NCBI GenBank assembly: GCA_020152595.1
Contig: JAIGNY010003259.1
Location: forward strand, 477,501 to 541,500
DNA length: 64,000 nt
From: Chiridota heheva
Lineage: Eukaryota; Echinodermata; Holothuroidea; Apodida; Chiridotidae
Direction of reading: 5' to 3'
The translations under genes were made by a program, and so were the position numbers. Under the pieces are notes generated by a model, which did no database searches, had not been told where the DNA came from, and was given only the letters and a program-made list of their open reading frames with translations. Shown here piece by piece: positions 1-12,693 of this stretch (position 1 is its first letter; each line of letters starts with the position of its first letter).

Positions 1-889
1 TTAAGCCCCTTCCCCACAAGTGAAAGCTTTTATGTCCCACCCCATGATTTTTTTTTTAATGCCCACCCCAGCAGAGAATTCTTTTAAAGCCTCTCCCCAC
101 CAAAAACATTTCATGTCCACCCCAGCAGGAAAAGCTTTCAATCCTGTCCCCAACATTTAAAACTCCTTCTCCAATAGAGCTAGCTATTAAGTCCCTCCCC
201 ACATGAGACAGCTCTGTTATTTTCACTCTCTTCTATTCCAACTCCCTGCTCTTACAAAACCCTTCAGTGCTGCCAGGCCAGCATTGTAGCATGCAGTTTT
301 GCACTGCAAAAATGAATGATTTAGCCACCTCCTTTCAACACAAGGTATCAAGTGATTGTCATGAATTGTACTTTCTTGACTATATTGATTATATCGAGGG
401 CTGAACAACTGCAGCCAATCTCAAGAAGTATTCAAAATCTGAAATTTTGTCCCATTTCACATCAGAAATTAGAGTTGCCTAGTTGTGCAATCAAGAATAT
501 GTTTCATTGTTGGATATTTATAGCAGGTAGTTTATCCCTTAAAGAAAGTCAAATAGGTGTTGAAGAGGCTTACAGACAGTGCTGAGTACACAATACAGAG
601 CATTGAAGAGGTCATCATCGTCACAAATGTAGGTGATCATCGTCATAAATGTAGGTGATCATGGTCACAAATGTATACTAAGAGTCTCTGCAAAAGTATT
701 TGTAGGTTTTATGACGTATGTTTCGTTTCATATCATCCAAACATCTTAATATTTGATAATGGATACATTGAACAAAAATAAAGTCAAGTAGTTACTTTCA
801 AAATTGAGAAAGTTTTTATATGCTTTGGATGTTTATACACACTTTGTTGTTTTATTCCTTTTTGATAAAAATTGTCAAAAATTTTTTGT
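1..889. other. Non-coding, weak C-rich repeats at the left edge
   Basis: Positions 1-215 hold a few diverged units around CCCACCCCAGCAG. The rest is AT-rich; GGTGATCATCGTCATAAATG-type 24-base units at 610-675 are the only other structure seen. Confidence 0.5.
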
Positions 890-962
890 TTATTTTTATT
901 ATTATTATTATTATCATTATTATTATTATTAATAGTAGTAGTAGTAGTATTAGTAGTATTTT
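890..962. repeat. (ATT)n and (AGT)n microsatellites
   Basis: TTATTATTATTATTATC followed by AATAGTAGTAGTAGTAG. Confidence 0.95.
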
Positions 963-2361
963 CTTTAGGATCAAATGTTCTCATTATGTTCTCATTTAGT
1001 ATGTTATTTTAATGGAACACTGAAGAGTCATAAGCGTGATTTGCCTACCGAAAGTTAAGGGGGGAGGGGTAGGGCAAAGTCAAAAGTGGGTGGAAAACCC
1101 ACAAAATCATGCTAAGATGCAAATATTTACCATGCAAATTTTGGGAAAAGTGGGGGGAAAGTGCCCTACTAGCCCCCCTCCCCATCCCACCTATGCTCAG
1201 AGTTGACATATTTTGAGTCTAACCCATTTTATTAGAGAAAAGTAGCAACTTGAGTTATAATCATGATTTATCTAATATATAATAATATTATTCTAAGGTG
1301 CATGTTTGTACAATACCGTACCTACTGAAGATGAACATCACAGTATGATATACGGATACTGGGTTACCCACTGTCAGCTTGGGCTACCCTGGATATGAAT
1401 TGCAGCTGAATATCAATAAAATGTTACACATATCATAGGCTCTGAATTTACAGAAAGGAAGTGTGATTCTATTTAAAGGTCTATGGACTGATACAAAAGT
1501 TTTCTGTTCAACCTGATACCCAAAACAGCATTAAATTCTAAATATTAGTAGTCTTTGAATTTTGGAAATAGCTTGTGTAGTTTTAAAGATATGAGATGAG
1601 TATCAAAATCTGACATTTTATTAAATAAATTGAACAAATGTGATGTATGAACAGAAAAACACATCAAAATGCTTTTGTTTGTCTTCCATTTATTTCAGCT
1701 TACTTGAAAATGTTCAAAATACCTTCTCCAGCTTGAGGTTGTTTGGGGTATAGTAAAGATAAAATCCTCTTTATTAGAATTATCTCTCCTTTGTTAAAGA
1801 AAAATGGCAGAGGATCAAAAAAAACTAACGGATTTACATAAGAGCAGTTTAGTGTGCATTGTTCGCACCTCTTTTGAGGAGATGGTGTGTTAATGGAACC
1901 TATTTCCTGTTCATACATTACAAGAATAACACAATAATTTGCACAAAACTTTCAAAAAGCTGTCAAATGGCCAATTTACAACCAGTTTTGATGAAATGTT
2001 TTTGCCTTCTTTATGCTTTTAGTGGATTTAAATCCTTTCAGCTGATGTTGGCTCTACCTGTCCATATACTTTTGAGAAAGAAAAATGCATTTCCTTGGAC
2101 TTCAAATAAAAACACCGTTGCAAAGATTTTCATTAATTGCTTCCCATCATTTAAATTCGAGAAAACTAATCAGTTTTTAGTCTACAGAGAGAGAGAGTCC
2201 CCTAAAGCTAGAGGCAGTACGTTGAACGAAGATTTAGTGCAGGGATTGTAGGCTGATTTGAACATGATTTAAAACGTAGGATGGCCAAACAAGCTGTGCG
2301 TGCATTAAAGAAATAAAATCTTGTATACCATAAGTACAGAATAAGAACAGACTGGTTGGCC
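963..2361. other. AT-rich sequence with no recognised feature
   Basis: An open stretch at 1859-2251 has no family resemblance or splice context and is treated as chance. A G-rich stretch at 1060-1180 is not repetitive. Confidence 0.5.
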
Positions 2362-2640
2362 CACTATTGGAGATATAGTGGCTCAGTGGTATGCAAAGTG
2401 TACCAGGATTTGCTCCTGTCGTGAACGCTGCATAGTCTTTGAGGAAGACACTTTACCTCCTCCAGTCCACTCAGCTGTAAAATGAGTACCAATTACTGCT
2501 GGGGAGTTAGCCTGCAATGGAATAGCATACTATATATCCAGGGGGAACCATGTGCTCTCGTCCGCTTACGCCAAGGAAACCAGGGATAAGCATGGCTCGA
2601 GTATGAACTTGAATCACTAAACATTGACGAACTGAATAAA
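2362..2640 (+). mobile_element. tRNA-derived SINE, family S1
   Basis: An A-box-like GTGGCTCAGTGGTATGCAA is followed by the family body: GAGGAAGACACTTTACCTCC, TCCACTCAGCTGTAAAATGA, TACTGCTGGGGAGTTAGCCT, then CGTCCGCTTACGCCAAGG. Other copies are at 9935-10195, 28768-28918 and 41575-41735. Confidence 0.65.
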
Positions 2641-3569
2641 GATGGAGGGAAATTGATAAACAGTAAAAGAATCCTCTACAGGACTTTCAAGCAATATGGA
2701 GGATTAGGTAAAGAAATGTTATGTCAAACCTTCTCCGAATATGGTATAATTTTCCCAATTCAATAAAGATTTGTTTCCATCCCTTTTTTACACAATTGTG
2801 AGAAAACCAAGGGTTTACAAGTGGGTGCTTCCGTGCATTTTTCCCTCATGAGTTATCAATTACAGATGCAACCACAAGATGTTTTGATAAACTTCAAATA
2901 TAAATAACCTTTAACTTTGAGGTCTGTTCACGAAAACGAAAACCCCTTAATTGTTCAGATCTGTTTAAATATTGATTTTTATGATGTGAGAAGATCTAGT
3001 CAAGTACATCCAGCATAAATGCCACGGTTCATGAAGAAACTTGTAATATTGAAAACTGATTGGAATTAAGTGCTAATGCGCTACTATATATACATGCTTC
3101 ATATCTTGCGGACACTGGGATAATATTTTCTATTTTTGTGTTCAAAATTGAGAGTTATCTTTAAATAAAGGAAATATGATCATAACATTGGGTGAAAAAA
3201 TGTCCAGCTTGCTATTGGCTTATGTAGAGGAAATGTTTCTAGTAATGTTTTTAGTCGGATATTAAACAAAGAAAACATATTTTCAGAGATTAACAGAATA
3301 TAGTTCTTTATCTGTTACATAGAAAGGTAGGTCTATTTTGGCATCTCACATATGAAACTGCTTTTAAGAAATGTTATCCATGGGTTATTTAAAACATCAA
3401 AGCATGTAGTATAGGCAGGTATGTGTGTGATAGGGGACATTGCTAAAAGTGGTGTGAGGAGGGAGGGGAAATATACACCCTGTGCTGCTTCATGAGGCAG
3501 ACAAGTTGTAGTGAAGGCACTCCTTCAACAATTTTTCTTTGTGACAACAATGTGGAAAATCATATCCTG

Positions 3570-3747
3570 CAGAGTGGCGTAGCCAAAGTGTGGGCAAAGG
3601 GGGCGATCACCCCACCAATATTCCTCAATATTCCATTTTTATTGGTTTAAAACTAGTACCGTTCATCGGCAGGGGCCATATTTTGTATCCTTTCAGTTTA
3701 TTTCTGTTATTTGCCCCATCAATATGGAAATTCTGGCTACGCCACTG
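3570..3747. mobile_element. hAT-type MITE with 8-bp target duplication
   Basis: The element starts CAGAGTGGCGTAGCC and ends GGCTACGCCACTG, an inverted repeat apart from one extra AG near the left end. It is flanked on both sides by the identical octamer ATATCCTG (3562-3569 and 3748-3755). Eight-base duplications with CAGNGGCG-type ends mark the hAT superfamily. At 178 bp with no coding capacity it is non-autonomous. Confidence 0.88.
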
Positions 3748-3904
3748 ATATCCTGCAATGTAGAAGAATTGCAGGTATTTGCTGGTATGGTGCATCACGT
3801 TTTTCTTCTGTAAGGTTAATAATGTTAGGTATGTGATTTAATTTACAGTATACGCAGACACGAATTCATTGAAAATATTCTATCTTTTATTTGTTAAAAC
3901 ATTA

Positions 3905-4453
3905 GTTTAGGATTCATGCAAGTCTTTCTTATATAAAAGAGGACTTCAAAATAGTGAAGAAAACATTCAAAAATCTTATCCCGTTAAGGAAGTATTTAAT
4001 TTTAAAATTTGGTATCATTTGCATGGAAACGACGGAAATCAAGACTAGTTGTGAAGTCATAGCCTCAGATTCCTCAAAAGTCTGTATGTATTCTATCATA
4101 TTTTGTCCTGCAATTTTGTGGTTTATAAACCATGAGATATGTCAGAAAAGTAGTAAAACTGAATCTAGGAAGGGTATTTATAGTATGCCACCTGAAGAAA
4201 GTTCGAAGAAAAATATGTAAATAGTGAAGATATTACATAACCTTTCTTTAAAATACATAAAGACTGAGGAATCTGAGGCTGTGACGTCACAACTAGTCTG
4301 ATTTCAGTCGTTCCCACAGAAAAGATACCAAACTTTAAAACTTAAATATCTTCTTAATAGAATAAGATTTTTTGAATGCTTTCTTCACCATTTTGTTTCT
4401 TTTGAAGTCGTCTTTCATATAAGATGAATATGCTTGACCACTGAACTAATCCT
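3905..4453. mobile_element. Foldback MITE, family F1, copy 1
   Basis: The left arm (TTCTTATATAAAAGAGGACTT onwards) and right arm (ending GCTTGACCACTGAACTAATC, then CTTT) are inverted copies of about 200 bases that share the sequence around AGTCATAGCCTCAGATTCC. The centre is asymmetric. The right arm holds the perfect CRE-like octamer TGACGTCA near 4283. Other copies are at about 5568, 22091, 30400, 52013 and 62895. No transposase is present. Confidence 0.75.
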
Positions 4454-5567
4454 TTGACCTCACCTCCCTTTTGTTACCTTAACTTCTTTCCCTTATTCAC
4501 CTTCTCTCCCTCCTTTTCTCTATCCCACCTCTCTTTCCTCCATGTCCTCACTCAAACACCTTAGTTTTGAACACCCTCTTGGCACATTTGACTCTGACTT
4601 TGTGGTGCCATTAAACATCAACAAACCAAACGTTTAACCTTTGAAAATAATACAAGTGGTGAAAAGTACTAAAAAATTTAATTTTTTTGTGGGTATTCTT
4701 TATTAATGAAGGTCAGTCTGTTATAAAAGGCACTTTCAGACTCTAATAAGTTTACTCATTTAGAGATGCTAGGGAGGAAATTGATATGAAGTTGCTCATC
4801 ATTATTTCCCTTTTGTTCATGAAGTCATTCGTATGGTATCGCCCACACAATTCAGTAGATGTCCTCTGCACTATAGGATGAGGTTATGTTGAAAGATATT
4901 GGATAAGTGGATGATGTAAAATGCAAAGGGTTTCATTATTCTTACGCAGAACATTTTGCGATAAGGGTTTCATTGATATCATCTATGTATTGTTCATTTT
5001 ATAGGTTATCAAAATCTCAATTAAGAATTTTTGTTTTTGGTTAGATTTTTCAGTATTTGTGCGATAATTGCATTTGCTCATACTTGGGTGGGGATAAGTA
5101 ATCATATAGGTTTGAATGACAGGAAAAGGAACGGCAGGCTTTTTTATATTTGAAGCGATGCGTTATTATTCGATCACATTAATTAGTTTAGTGGTTATGC
5201 AACTTGATCCGATATGCAAGAGAACATTGAAAGAAACAAGAGTGAAAAAAACTAAAAAATATTTAAAAATCTAATTCTGTTAAGAGGATAAGTTATAGTT
5301 TTGCTGTCTCATTATGTTGGAAGAAAAGTGTGTGTGTGCAGTTCATTGCACTTTCCCTAAGGTTTTGTGGATTAAATCCAGTGGCCAGGATATAGCGGGG
5401 AAAAAACGAATCTAGTTGAGAAGCTATGATTTAAGAAGAAATTTCTCAAAGATATAATTTCAATTAGTAGAAAACCTTAATTGATTTGATACTTCGCCAT
5501 TCTATAGTAGACTTCATAACTAGTTATTTTCATACAAATGTGTTACAACCTAAAAATTTAAAGTATT
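4454..5567. other. No recognised feature between two MITE copies
   Basis: AT-rich; neither coding frame nor repeat seen. Confidence 0.5.
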
Positions 5568-6146
5568 AGTTTAGTGGTCAAGCATGTCCATCTTACATGG
5601 AAGAGGACTTTAAAAGAAACAAAATGGTGAAGAAAGCATTCAAATCTTATTCCATTAAGGAGATATTCAAGTTTAAATCTCTGTCTTGTCTTTGTAGAAA
5701 TAACTGGTGAAGTAAGTACAGTATACTATGGAAGGTTGGCATCTTCATCCTCACATTCCTAACAATTGTTAATGTACTTTAAAGAATGTTAATGTAATTT
5801 TTTCACTATTTAAATTATTTTTCCTTGAACTTTCTTCAGGTGGTATATTATAAATACTCTTCACAGATTCAGTTTTACTACTTTTTTGACATATCCCATG
5901 GTTTTTAAACTTTAAACTCGCTGGACAAAATATGATAGAATTCATAAAGAGTTAGGAATCTGAGTCTATGACAACACAACTAGTCTTTATTTCAGTCATT
6001 TCTACACAAATGATACCAAACTTTAAACTTAGATAACTCCTTAATGGAATAAGAGTTTTAAATACTTTCTTCACTATTATGTTTCTTGTGAAGTTCTCTT
6101 TTACATAAGGTAGACATGTTTGACCCCTGAACTAATCCTTTGAGAA
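5568..6146. mobile_element. Foldback MITE, family F1, copy 2
   Basis: Starts AGTTTAGTGGTCAAGCATG and ends CATGTTTGACCCCTGAACTA, then ATCCTTT, with the same internal landmarks as copy 1 (AACAAAATGGTGAAGAAAGC; TACTACTTTTTTGACATATC). It gives the uninterrupted centre used to read the nested insertion at 52-55 kb. Confidence 0.75.
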
Positions 6147-6166
6147 AGAAAGTGTGGGTGTAACAT

Positions 6167-6266
6167 CGCCCATCTATATAGTAGACTTCATGACCATCTA
6201 TATAGTAGACTTCATGACCATCTATATAGTAGACTTCATGACCATCTATATAGTAGACTTTACGAC
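6167..6266 (+). repeat. 25-bp tandem repeat, four copies
   Basis: CATCTATATAGTAGACTTCA plus TGAC is repeated four times, the last copy diverged (TTTACGAC). It follows MITE copy 2. Confidence 0.85.
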
Positions 6267-6359
6267 CAGTTATTTTTTATACAAATGTTACAACTTCAAA
6301 ATGCAATGTTTCCTGAATGGAACAAGATGTTGAAGTAGTTTCTTCACAATTCTGTTTTG

Positions 6360-6440
6360 TCTTTAGTCCTGGAGAAGCCCTCGATGGAGGGTTTTAGAGG
6401 AGCCCTTGATTAAGGGTTTTGGAGAAGCTCTTGATTGAGA
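6360..6440 (+). repeat. Short tandem repeat, about 27 bp, three copies
   Basis: GGAGAAGCCCTCGATGGAGG and two diverged copies (GGAGCCCTTGATTAAGG, GGAGAAGCTCTTGATTGAG). Confidence 0.6.
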
Positions 6441-6593
6441 ATTTTGCTTCTAAAAAACAGAAAGCCTGCAAAACTGTTTTAAGGCAAAAATTTAATTAAA
6501 ATTAAATGAATTGAAATAGTATTTAAATTTGAAGGTACTATTTTTGAGAGCTCCGGCAGGTCATTTCAAGCTTTGAAGGATGAAAACGAAGCT

Positions 6594-6790
6594 CCAAAAT
6601 AAGCCAGGGTGCATTCCATATCAAACCTACGCTGATGGCACAATGAGGCCTCCATTGCTGACTGAACAATGAGGCCTCCTACGCCAAGCATTGCTATCCA
6701 AAATAAGCCAGGGTGCATTCCATATCAAACCTATGCCGACGGTACAATGAGACCTCCTACGCCGACGGTACAATGGGATCTCCTATGCCA
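6594..6790 (+). repeat. Imperfect duplication around CAATGAGGCCTCCTACGCC
   Basis: AAATAAGCCAGGGTGCATTC and ATATCAAACCTACGCTGATG occur twice 100 bases apart, followed by short repeats of ACAATGAGGCCTCC. No coding potential is recognised. Confidence 0.65.
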
Positions 6791-7444
6791 AGACAGTCAA
6801 TCGACCAAGCAGCGAGTTACTACTATTAGAAAACCTAAAAAAGTCTTGTTTAGTGTTTTGCTTCTACAATACTTTTTGCGGCGACAAAATTTGAACATGA
6901 TATTTGAACAGTACAATAATGAATAGGCATTAGTTCTTGACAGTATTCTATTCATAATTGATATAAAGTCACTGATACAGGAATACACAAAACTATATAT
7001 AGCAGAGAAAAACCAAACAAAAATATTTCAATATTGCACTCTCCCTACATGCATTCATTTAGTCTGCTGTAATCTAGCAGGAGTTAAAAGTGTCTTTGAA
7101 GTTTGATTGTTTCAAATTTATTTAGTTTTTATAGTACATTCTGCAAGATTTATTGGTATTTTACAGTTTTAGGTAAATAATTCTTGTGTGTAGTGTTTGA
7201 GAAAGAATTTAGGACAACTGTACTACAATTTCATACTTTTTTCACACCAGTCCGCCAAGAAAAGCTAGGGCTACACCACTACGCCGAAAAGAAGTTAACT
7301 CCATGCTGAAGATCTTTGGACCTTAATGCACGAAATTAGACCCTGGAAAATAAGAGTGGTATCTGATCCACTCTCACTGAATCACCCACTCACAATGATA
7401 TTGCTAATCTCTATATACTGTAAGCCTCAGCTCAGTGTTTACAC

Positions 7445-7665
7445 TAAGGTTCAAAATTTGGGGGTTGGATTTTCCCCCTTGTGTAATTTTTTGAGGGAAA
7501 TTTTTTCTCCCTTGTGTAATTTTTTGAAGGGGATTTTTCCCCCTTGTGAAACTTTTTGATGGAGATTTCCCCCTGGTGTATTTTTTTGAGGAGGATTTTC
7601 CCCTTGTGTAATTTTTTGAGGGGGATTTTTTCCCTCGTGTAATTTTGGGGGGATTTGAAGAAGAA
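7445..7665 (+). repeat. Minisatellite of 27-30 bp, about seven copies
   Basis: Units of CCCCCTTGTGTAATTTTTTG followed by AGGGGGATTTT, diverged from each other. Confidence 0.8.
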
Positions 7666-8049
7666 AAAAAGGGGGACAGAGGTAAAATTATCAGATGTCT
7701 AAGTTTTCTCTTGACTGTGACATTCCTGATTGAGTAAATTTACTCTTAATCTGAAAAGTAACTTTTCATGAATAATATAATGGTAAAACAGGTTCATGCA
7801 TGTAGCAGTTGTCTTTCTATTGTACAATAGAACTGTCTCTTTATCATGTGTTGAGGTATTTAAAACCTTTGCATTTTGCTGGTCATTATTTTTTTACTTC
7901 GTGAATAACTTATGAAAAATTGGAAGTGAGACATATAACAGGGATTGTGATGGACACTGCAGAGCAGAGCAGTAAATATAAAATGTAAAACACAATCAAC
8001 TATAACTACACTTAATAACAAGAAAGCAATGCATGGAGTTGCTGATCTC

Positions 8050-9065
8050 ACCACCTTAAGCATACAGCATTGTGGGGGAAAACAGGGTCACTATAACTCT
8101 GTGACTTTTGACCCGAGAGTCTATGGGACACAAGTTCATGTGCCAAGGTAACATGGTACAACATAAGGTTGGTATAGGTTTTGTCACTTTTAGAGTTTAA
8201 AAATTCCATTCCAAAAATTGTGAGAGAAAATGACTTAAAGCGGTCATTCATTCTGTGGCATTTGACCACTTGACCTAAGATTTACAGGACACAAGTTCAT
8301 GTACCAAGGTATCGTGGTACAGGACTAGAACATAGGGTTGGTACACATCTTGCCCTCTTGGAGTTTAAAGTGGTACTAAATTGTCAAATTACCACATAAT
8401 TACCCCTATAATCGAATATTTGACCTTTGACCATTAACCACCAAAACATCTGCATTTTCAGTTGACATATATCTTACCTACTAATGACACCACCCATACT
8501 CAGATCACTCTTACCATTCCAAAACTATGAGGTATAAGGGGGTCACTAGCTCTTTGACCTTTGGACCCCAGAGCTTATGGGATGCAAGTTTATATTCCAT
8601 AGTATCAAGCTACAAATGTAGGATTGGTATAGGTTGTGGACTTTTGGAATTTAAAAACAAACATGTACTGATTGGTACATAATTACCCCCTAAAATCACA
8701 TATTTAGCCTCCAACCCTAATCACTTAAACAACTTTTAAAAAAGTTTCACATTTAGCATACCCCACCGTATGAAAATATTCATGCTGACGTCACACTTAC
8801 CATTCCATAACTATAGGGGGAAATGGCGAGAAGTGGTCAATTGCTTTATGACCTTTTGACCCCAAAGTCTATGGGACACAAATTCATGTTCCAAAGTATC
8901 ATGGTACAACATGGGGTTGGTGTAGATCTTGTACTTTTTTAGTTTTAAAATGGTGCATAAAAAGTACTTATTCGACCTTTGACCCATGACCTTTGACCTC
9001 TATTTTTTAAATGACCCCTAACCCCTAAAATGAGGTCATCATATGAAAGCACCTAGTGGGCCCCA
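8050..9065 (+). repeat. Degenerate tandem repeat of about 240 bp
   Basis: Four to five units share TTTGACCCCAGAGTCTATGG, GACACAAGTTCATGTTCCAA, GTATCATGGTACAACATAGG and GTTGGTATAGGTCTTG. TGACCTTTGACC steps recur between units. Not coding. Confidence 0.75.
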
Positions 9066-9137
9066 CCAGCCCCACTAATATCAAGGGTGGGTGGCCATGT
9101 AGTATAGGAGGTATACCATATAATCCCTAATAAATGC

Positions 9138-9156
9138 CCCGGGGGGGGGGGGGGGA
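9138..9156 (+). repeat. Poly-G tract
   Basis: CCCC followed by about 17 G's; a similar 10-base G run is at 61998. Confidence 0.9.
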
Positions 9157-9934
9157 ATTACATTTTCAAAAAGCTTAAATTTCAAATGTACTTACGGAAT
9201 GTTCATGGAACCCATTAAAGTCGTACAATAACAACCACAAACCGATATTGGTACAAAAAAAAGTCACAAAATGTGAGTTTTTAAATTTTCCAATAATCTG
9301 TTAGACTGAAAAATATTAAGAACCATCGTTCGAAAGTGCTTAAAAAAGATGTAAAATTGAAAGTATCAGCGAGCAAATTTGCCACAATTTGAACTGTTCT
9401 CTTGACAGTTTCAGCACTCTATAGCGCTGTAGGCCTATACAAATTTAAAAAGTGTGCCACCGATCCATATTTTTAACTTGTAAAACGGTTACAGGTCTTA
9501 GCCTAATGTAATAGTCAGTGAGATTGAAGCCTAATGTTGTGTTGTTGTTTTGGCCACTCGTGTACTTTTGTAAAGTGAATTTTGTTTACAATGTATTCAC
9601 TGTTCGGGATAAATCTACACATTTATGTTATGTTGACGGTGATTAAATTGTAATAGAATCTGTGCAAAGTAAATTGTAATAGAATCTGTGCAAAGTTAGT
9701 TCTGTTTGTGATGATTTTCAAGTATAACCTAGGCCTAGTTCCCACGGATACGTGTGAGTTTTGACCAAAGGTATTGATTGTCACCGGGTGGGGGTTATTA
9801 GGGATAAACGGTAGGCAGTTATTTGCCTATACAGCAAAGTGACTACAATATCTCATCCCCACATATATGTATGTATATGTGGGTGATGAGATAATTGCAT
9901 GACATGAGTTATTTAAGTTAAATCCATCCAAGCT

Positions 9935-10195
9935 GTTAGGCTCCTAGGGCCAGTGCTTATTCAAGTTTCCACAGCGCAAGCGGATGAGAGTACATGACTA
10001 CCCCTCCATCGCAGATTAACTCCCCAGCAGTGCTGGTACACATTTTACAGCGGAGTGGACTGAAGCAAGTAAAGTGTCTTGATCAAAGACACAAAGCAGC
10101 AATTACGGCAGGAATCGAACCCGGTACCTTTCAAATACGAGCATGACTCCTTAATCACTGAGCCACTGCACCTCTGAGCCACTGCACCTCTGTGA
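9935..10195 (-). mobile_element. tRNA-derived SINE, family S1
   Basis: On the minus strand the head GTGCAGTGGCTCAGTGATTA and B-box-like GGGTTCGATTCC precede the same body as at 2362 (AAGACACTTTACTTGC, CTGCTGGGGAGTTAATC). The first 20 or so bases of the head (GAGCCACTGCACCTCT on the + strand) are duplicated. Confidence 0.75.
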
Positions 10196-10627
10196 TATGT
10201 GTACAACTTCCTACAAATCACATCATTCCAATTCCTTACATATATATTTACATAGGGCCTATTGTACATAACATTCCCAATTATAGCAGATGAGATGATT
10301 GCGTTACTATTACATGGTATATTTCATAACGTTTATCACGCGTGTACAAATTGTTTTGACCAACGCAGTGATGTTACCATCGAGTGAGAGGGCCTGATTT
10401 TTGTTCCCTTTCCCAACTTTCATTGGAGTTTTGCTTGTATAGGGTGAAGGAAAACCATTCTAAATTACATTTTTTTACTTTTTACAATATTTTTGCGCAT
10501 TTTAAAATTGAATTTATGCCTAAACGATTACGTCAAACTTGTATCTCCCATATTATTTTTTTTGAAGAGGATTTGATATTTTTGTGGGAATACCGCAACC
10601 CTGCATCTTAATGTGAACACTTCCTCA

Positions 10628-11355
10628 GCTACTAGCAAAGAAAGTGATGGTGTGTGGGTGTTAGTGTATACGACTGTAAGATAAGCCAAAAATCTTTATT
10701 TTGAAAGGTTTTGGTGTTGGTTTTTTTCTATGCTTAGCTCCACACTAAGTTCATGATATCAGCACCTTTTTTTTTCACATTTAGAATAAATGAACTCCAT
10801 ATATATCAAAATATATTACTGCAGCAGTGACTGTTATTTTGGGTTTCATTGTATTGTTATTGATACTGTTAAAGAGGGAGGCTCGTCTCTCAGTAAAATG
10901 GTGTAATGAGATTAAGATGTGAACAATTCATGTCACTTCCACTTGTGAACGCAATATCCATGTGCTCTCTGTTTGCACAGTCAGTCAGACAGTGGCTACT
11001 AGCAAAGAAAGTGATGGTGTGTGGGTGTTAGTGTATACGACTGTAAGATTAGCCAAAAATCTTTATTTTGAAAGGTTTTGGTGTTGGTTTTTTTCTATGC
11101 TTAGCTCCACACTAAGTTCATGATATCAGCACCTTTTTTCTCACATTTAGAATGAATGAACTCCATATATATCAAAATATATTACTGCAGCAGTGACTGT
11201 TATTTTGGGTTTCATTGTATTGTTATTGATACTGTTAAAGAGGGAGGCTCGTCTCTCAGTAAAATGGTGTAATGAGATTAAGATGTGAACAATTCATGTC
11301 ACTTCCGGTTGTGAACGCAATATCCATGTGCTGTCTGTTTGCACAGTCAGTTAGA
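10628..11355 (+). repeat. Tandem duplication, period 367 bp, two copies
   Basis: GCTACTAGCAAAGAAAGTGA begins at 10628 and again at 10995, and both copies run to GTTTGCACAGTCAGT. They differ by only a few bases (for example CACTTGTGAACG against CGGTTGTGAACG), so the duplication is fairly recent. Confidence 0.9.
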
Positions 11356-11569
11356 CTGGCATGTTGTGCGTGTCGAGTTTCCTACACAGTGTATTACATT
11401 ACTGTGACGAGAATTTGTTTTAATTTCTTTTTTAACGCGTTTGTCAGAAAGAAAAAGCAAAAGTGAAATATTAGTATTATACAATAGTAACCACCAGGAA
11501 AAAATTCCTGTGGAAAAAAAGAAGAAAATAACAAAAAAAAGATAATCAAAAATTGAAATAAATGTGCTT

Positions 11570-11636
11570 GAACTCACGACTGTTGGTTTGAAAAAAGTCT
11601 GTAACCCATCGCTCTACCAACTGGGCTATCACATTT
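11570..11636 (-). other. tRNA-like sequence (SINE head or tRNA relic)
   Basis: On the minus strand TAGCCCAGTTGGTAGAGCGA resembles an A box/D arm and GTCGTGAGTTCAAGC a B box/T arm at roughly tRNA spacing. Acceptor pairing is not convincing and no CCA-proximal stem was found, so it is not called as a functional tRNA. Confidence 0.4.
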
Positions 11637-11639
11637 GTT

Positions 11640-12693
11640 GACCTTCACAGAGTTTGTAATAATTATATACCTACCTTGAAATAAGAGACAACGAATAGTG
11701 CAGCAATTGGTTGAAATTTCTAGCAATCAAACAATTTGAATGAAACTATGAATATTGTGTCCATATATGACAATTTTACTTCTTTAATTGATAGAATCGT
11801 GTTTGGACTGGGGTGACTTAAATTCCAGGTGGCTGACATATATATAGTCTTTGGAATCATCAAGTAGGCATTGATAAATTCTATCAGTTTCATGCAGTCT
11901 TTGGGGACAAACTTTCTTCTCCTCCCCTCCCCACTCCACTCACCCCCCCCCCCTCCCAAAAAAAAAGGACAATACAGCTACATTTATATAATAAAACATG
12001 TGGACTATTAAGATTCTATAATATTCTCAAATGAAATGTTATCTTGAAACTCTGGCTGGATTGATTATTGATTGATTACGGTTCCTTTTATTTCATCCAA
12101 ACAAGGAATTCTAAAGAATGAATTGTGCATTTTAGAGACCAAAGAGGTTTGAAGTAAAAAAATCCACACAAAAAAACTAGGGCATCCTTACAATTTCCCA
12201 TGATATACACCAAAATAGATGGCTTTCCATATTGTCTGATTTTGCTATCCCAATAGTATCACAGCTTGTCATTAGCTCGCTATTCCCCCAAAGCAAGTTT
12301 TCAGTGTGTCAGCTGTATAGAGAGTAAAATACATTTGGGGGAAAATAATGTTCAAAGAGATGTGACAGGCAAAGAGATTTTGTGATAAGAATATAGAAAT
12401 AAGTATTAAAATTATGCTCAATTTTTTTTTGCATAATTAGCTGTACACTTGCTTGTGAATTGACATGCCTATTTTTGTACCCTATTGTTGAAGATTATGA
12501 ACAAGTAAAGGGAACTTTCCATTATAATAGCAAAAGTTCCCATCAGAATTGGTAAGATGTTGCCTATTTTACAGTGTTTGAAATGTGTAGGTGTAAATAT
12601 GCAAATTTCTTTGAAATTTTGTATTGTATGAATGGGTATACCTTTCTTTTTTGTGATGTTGATACTTCGTTAAATTTCAGGCATGTAACACTA
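11640..12693. other. No recognised feature
   Basis: AT-rich; a C/T-rich stretch near 11920-11960 is the only compositional change. Confidence 0.5.

Noticed and set aside
1859..2251. 130-codon open frame
   Set aside because: No recognisable domain, composition like the AT-rich surroundings, and no splice or start context.
11570..11636. Functional tRNA gene
   Set aside because: A and B boxes resemble tRNA but the acceptor stem does not pair convincingly; more likely a SINE head or relic.
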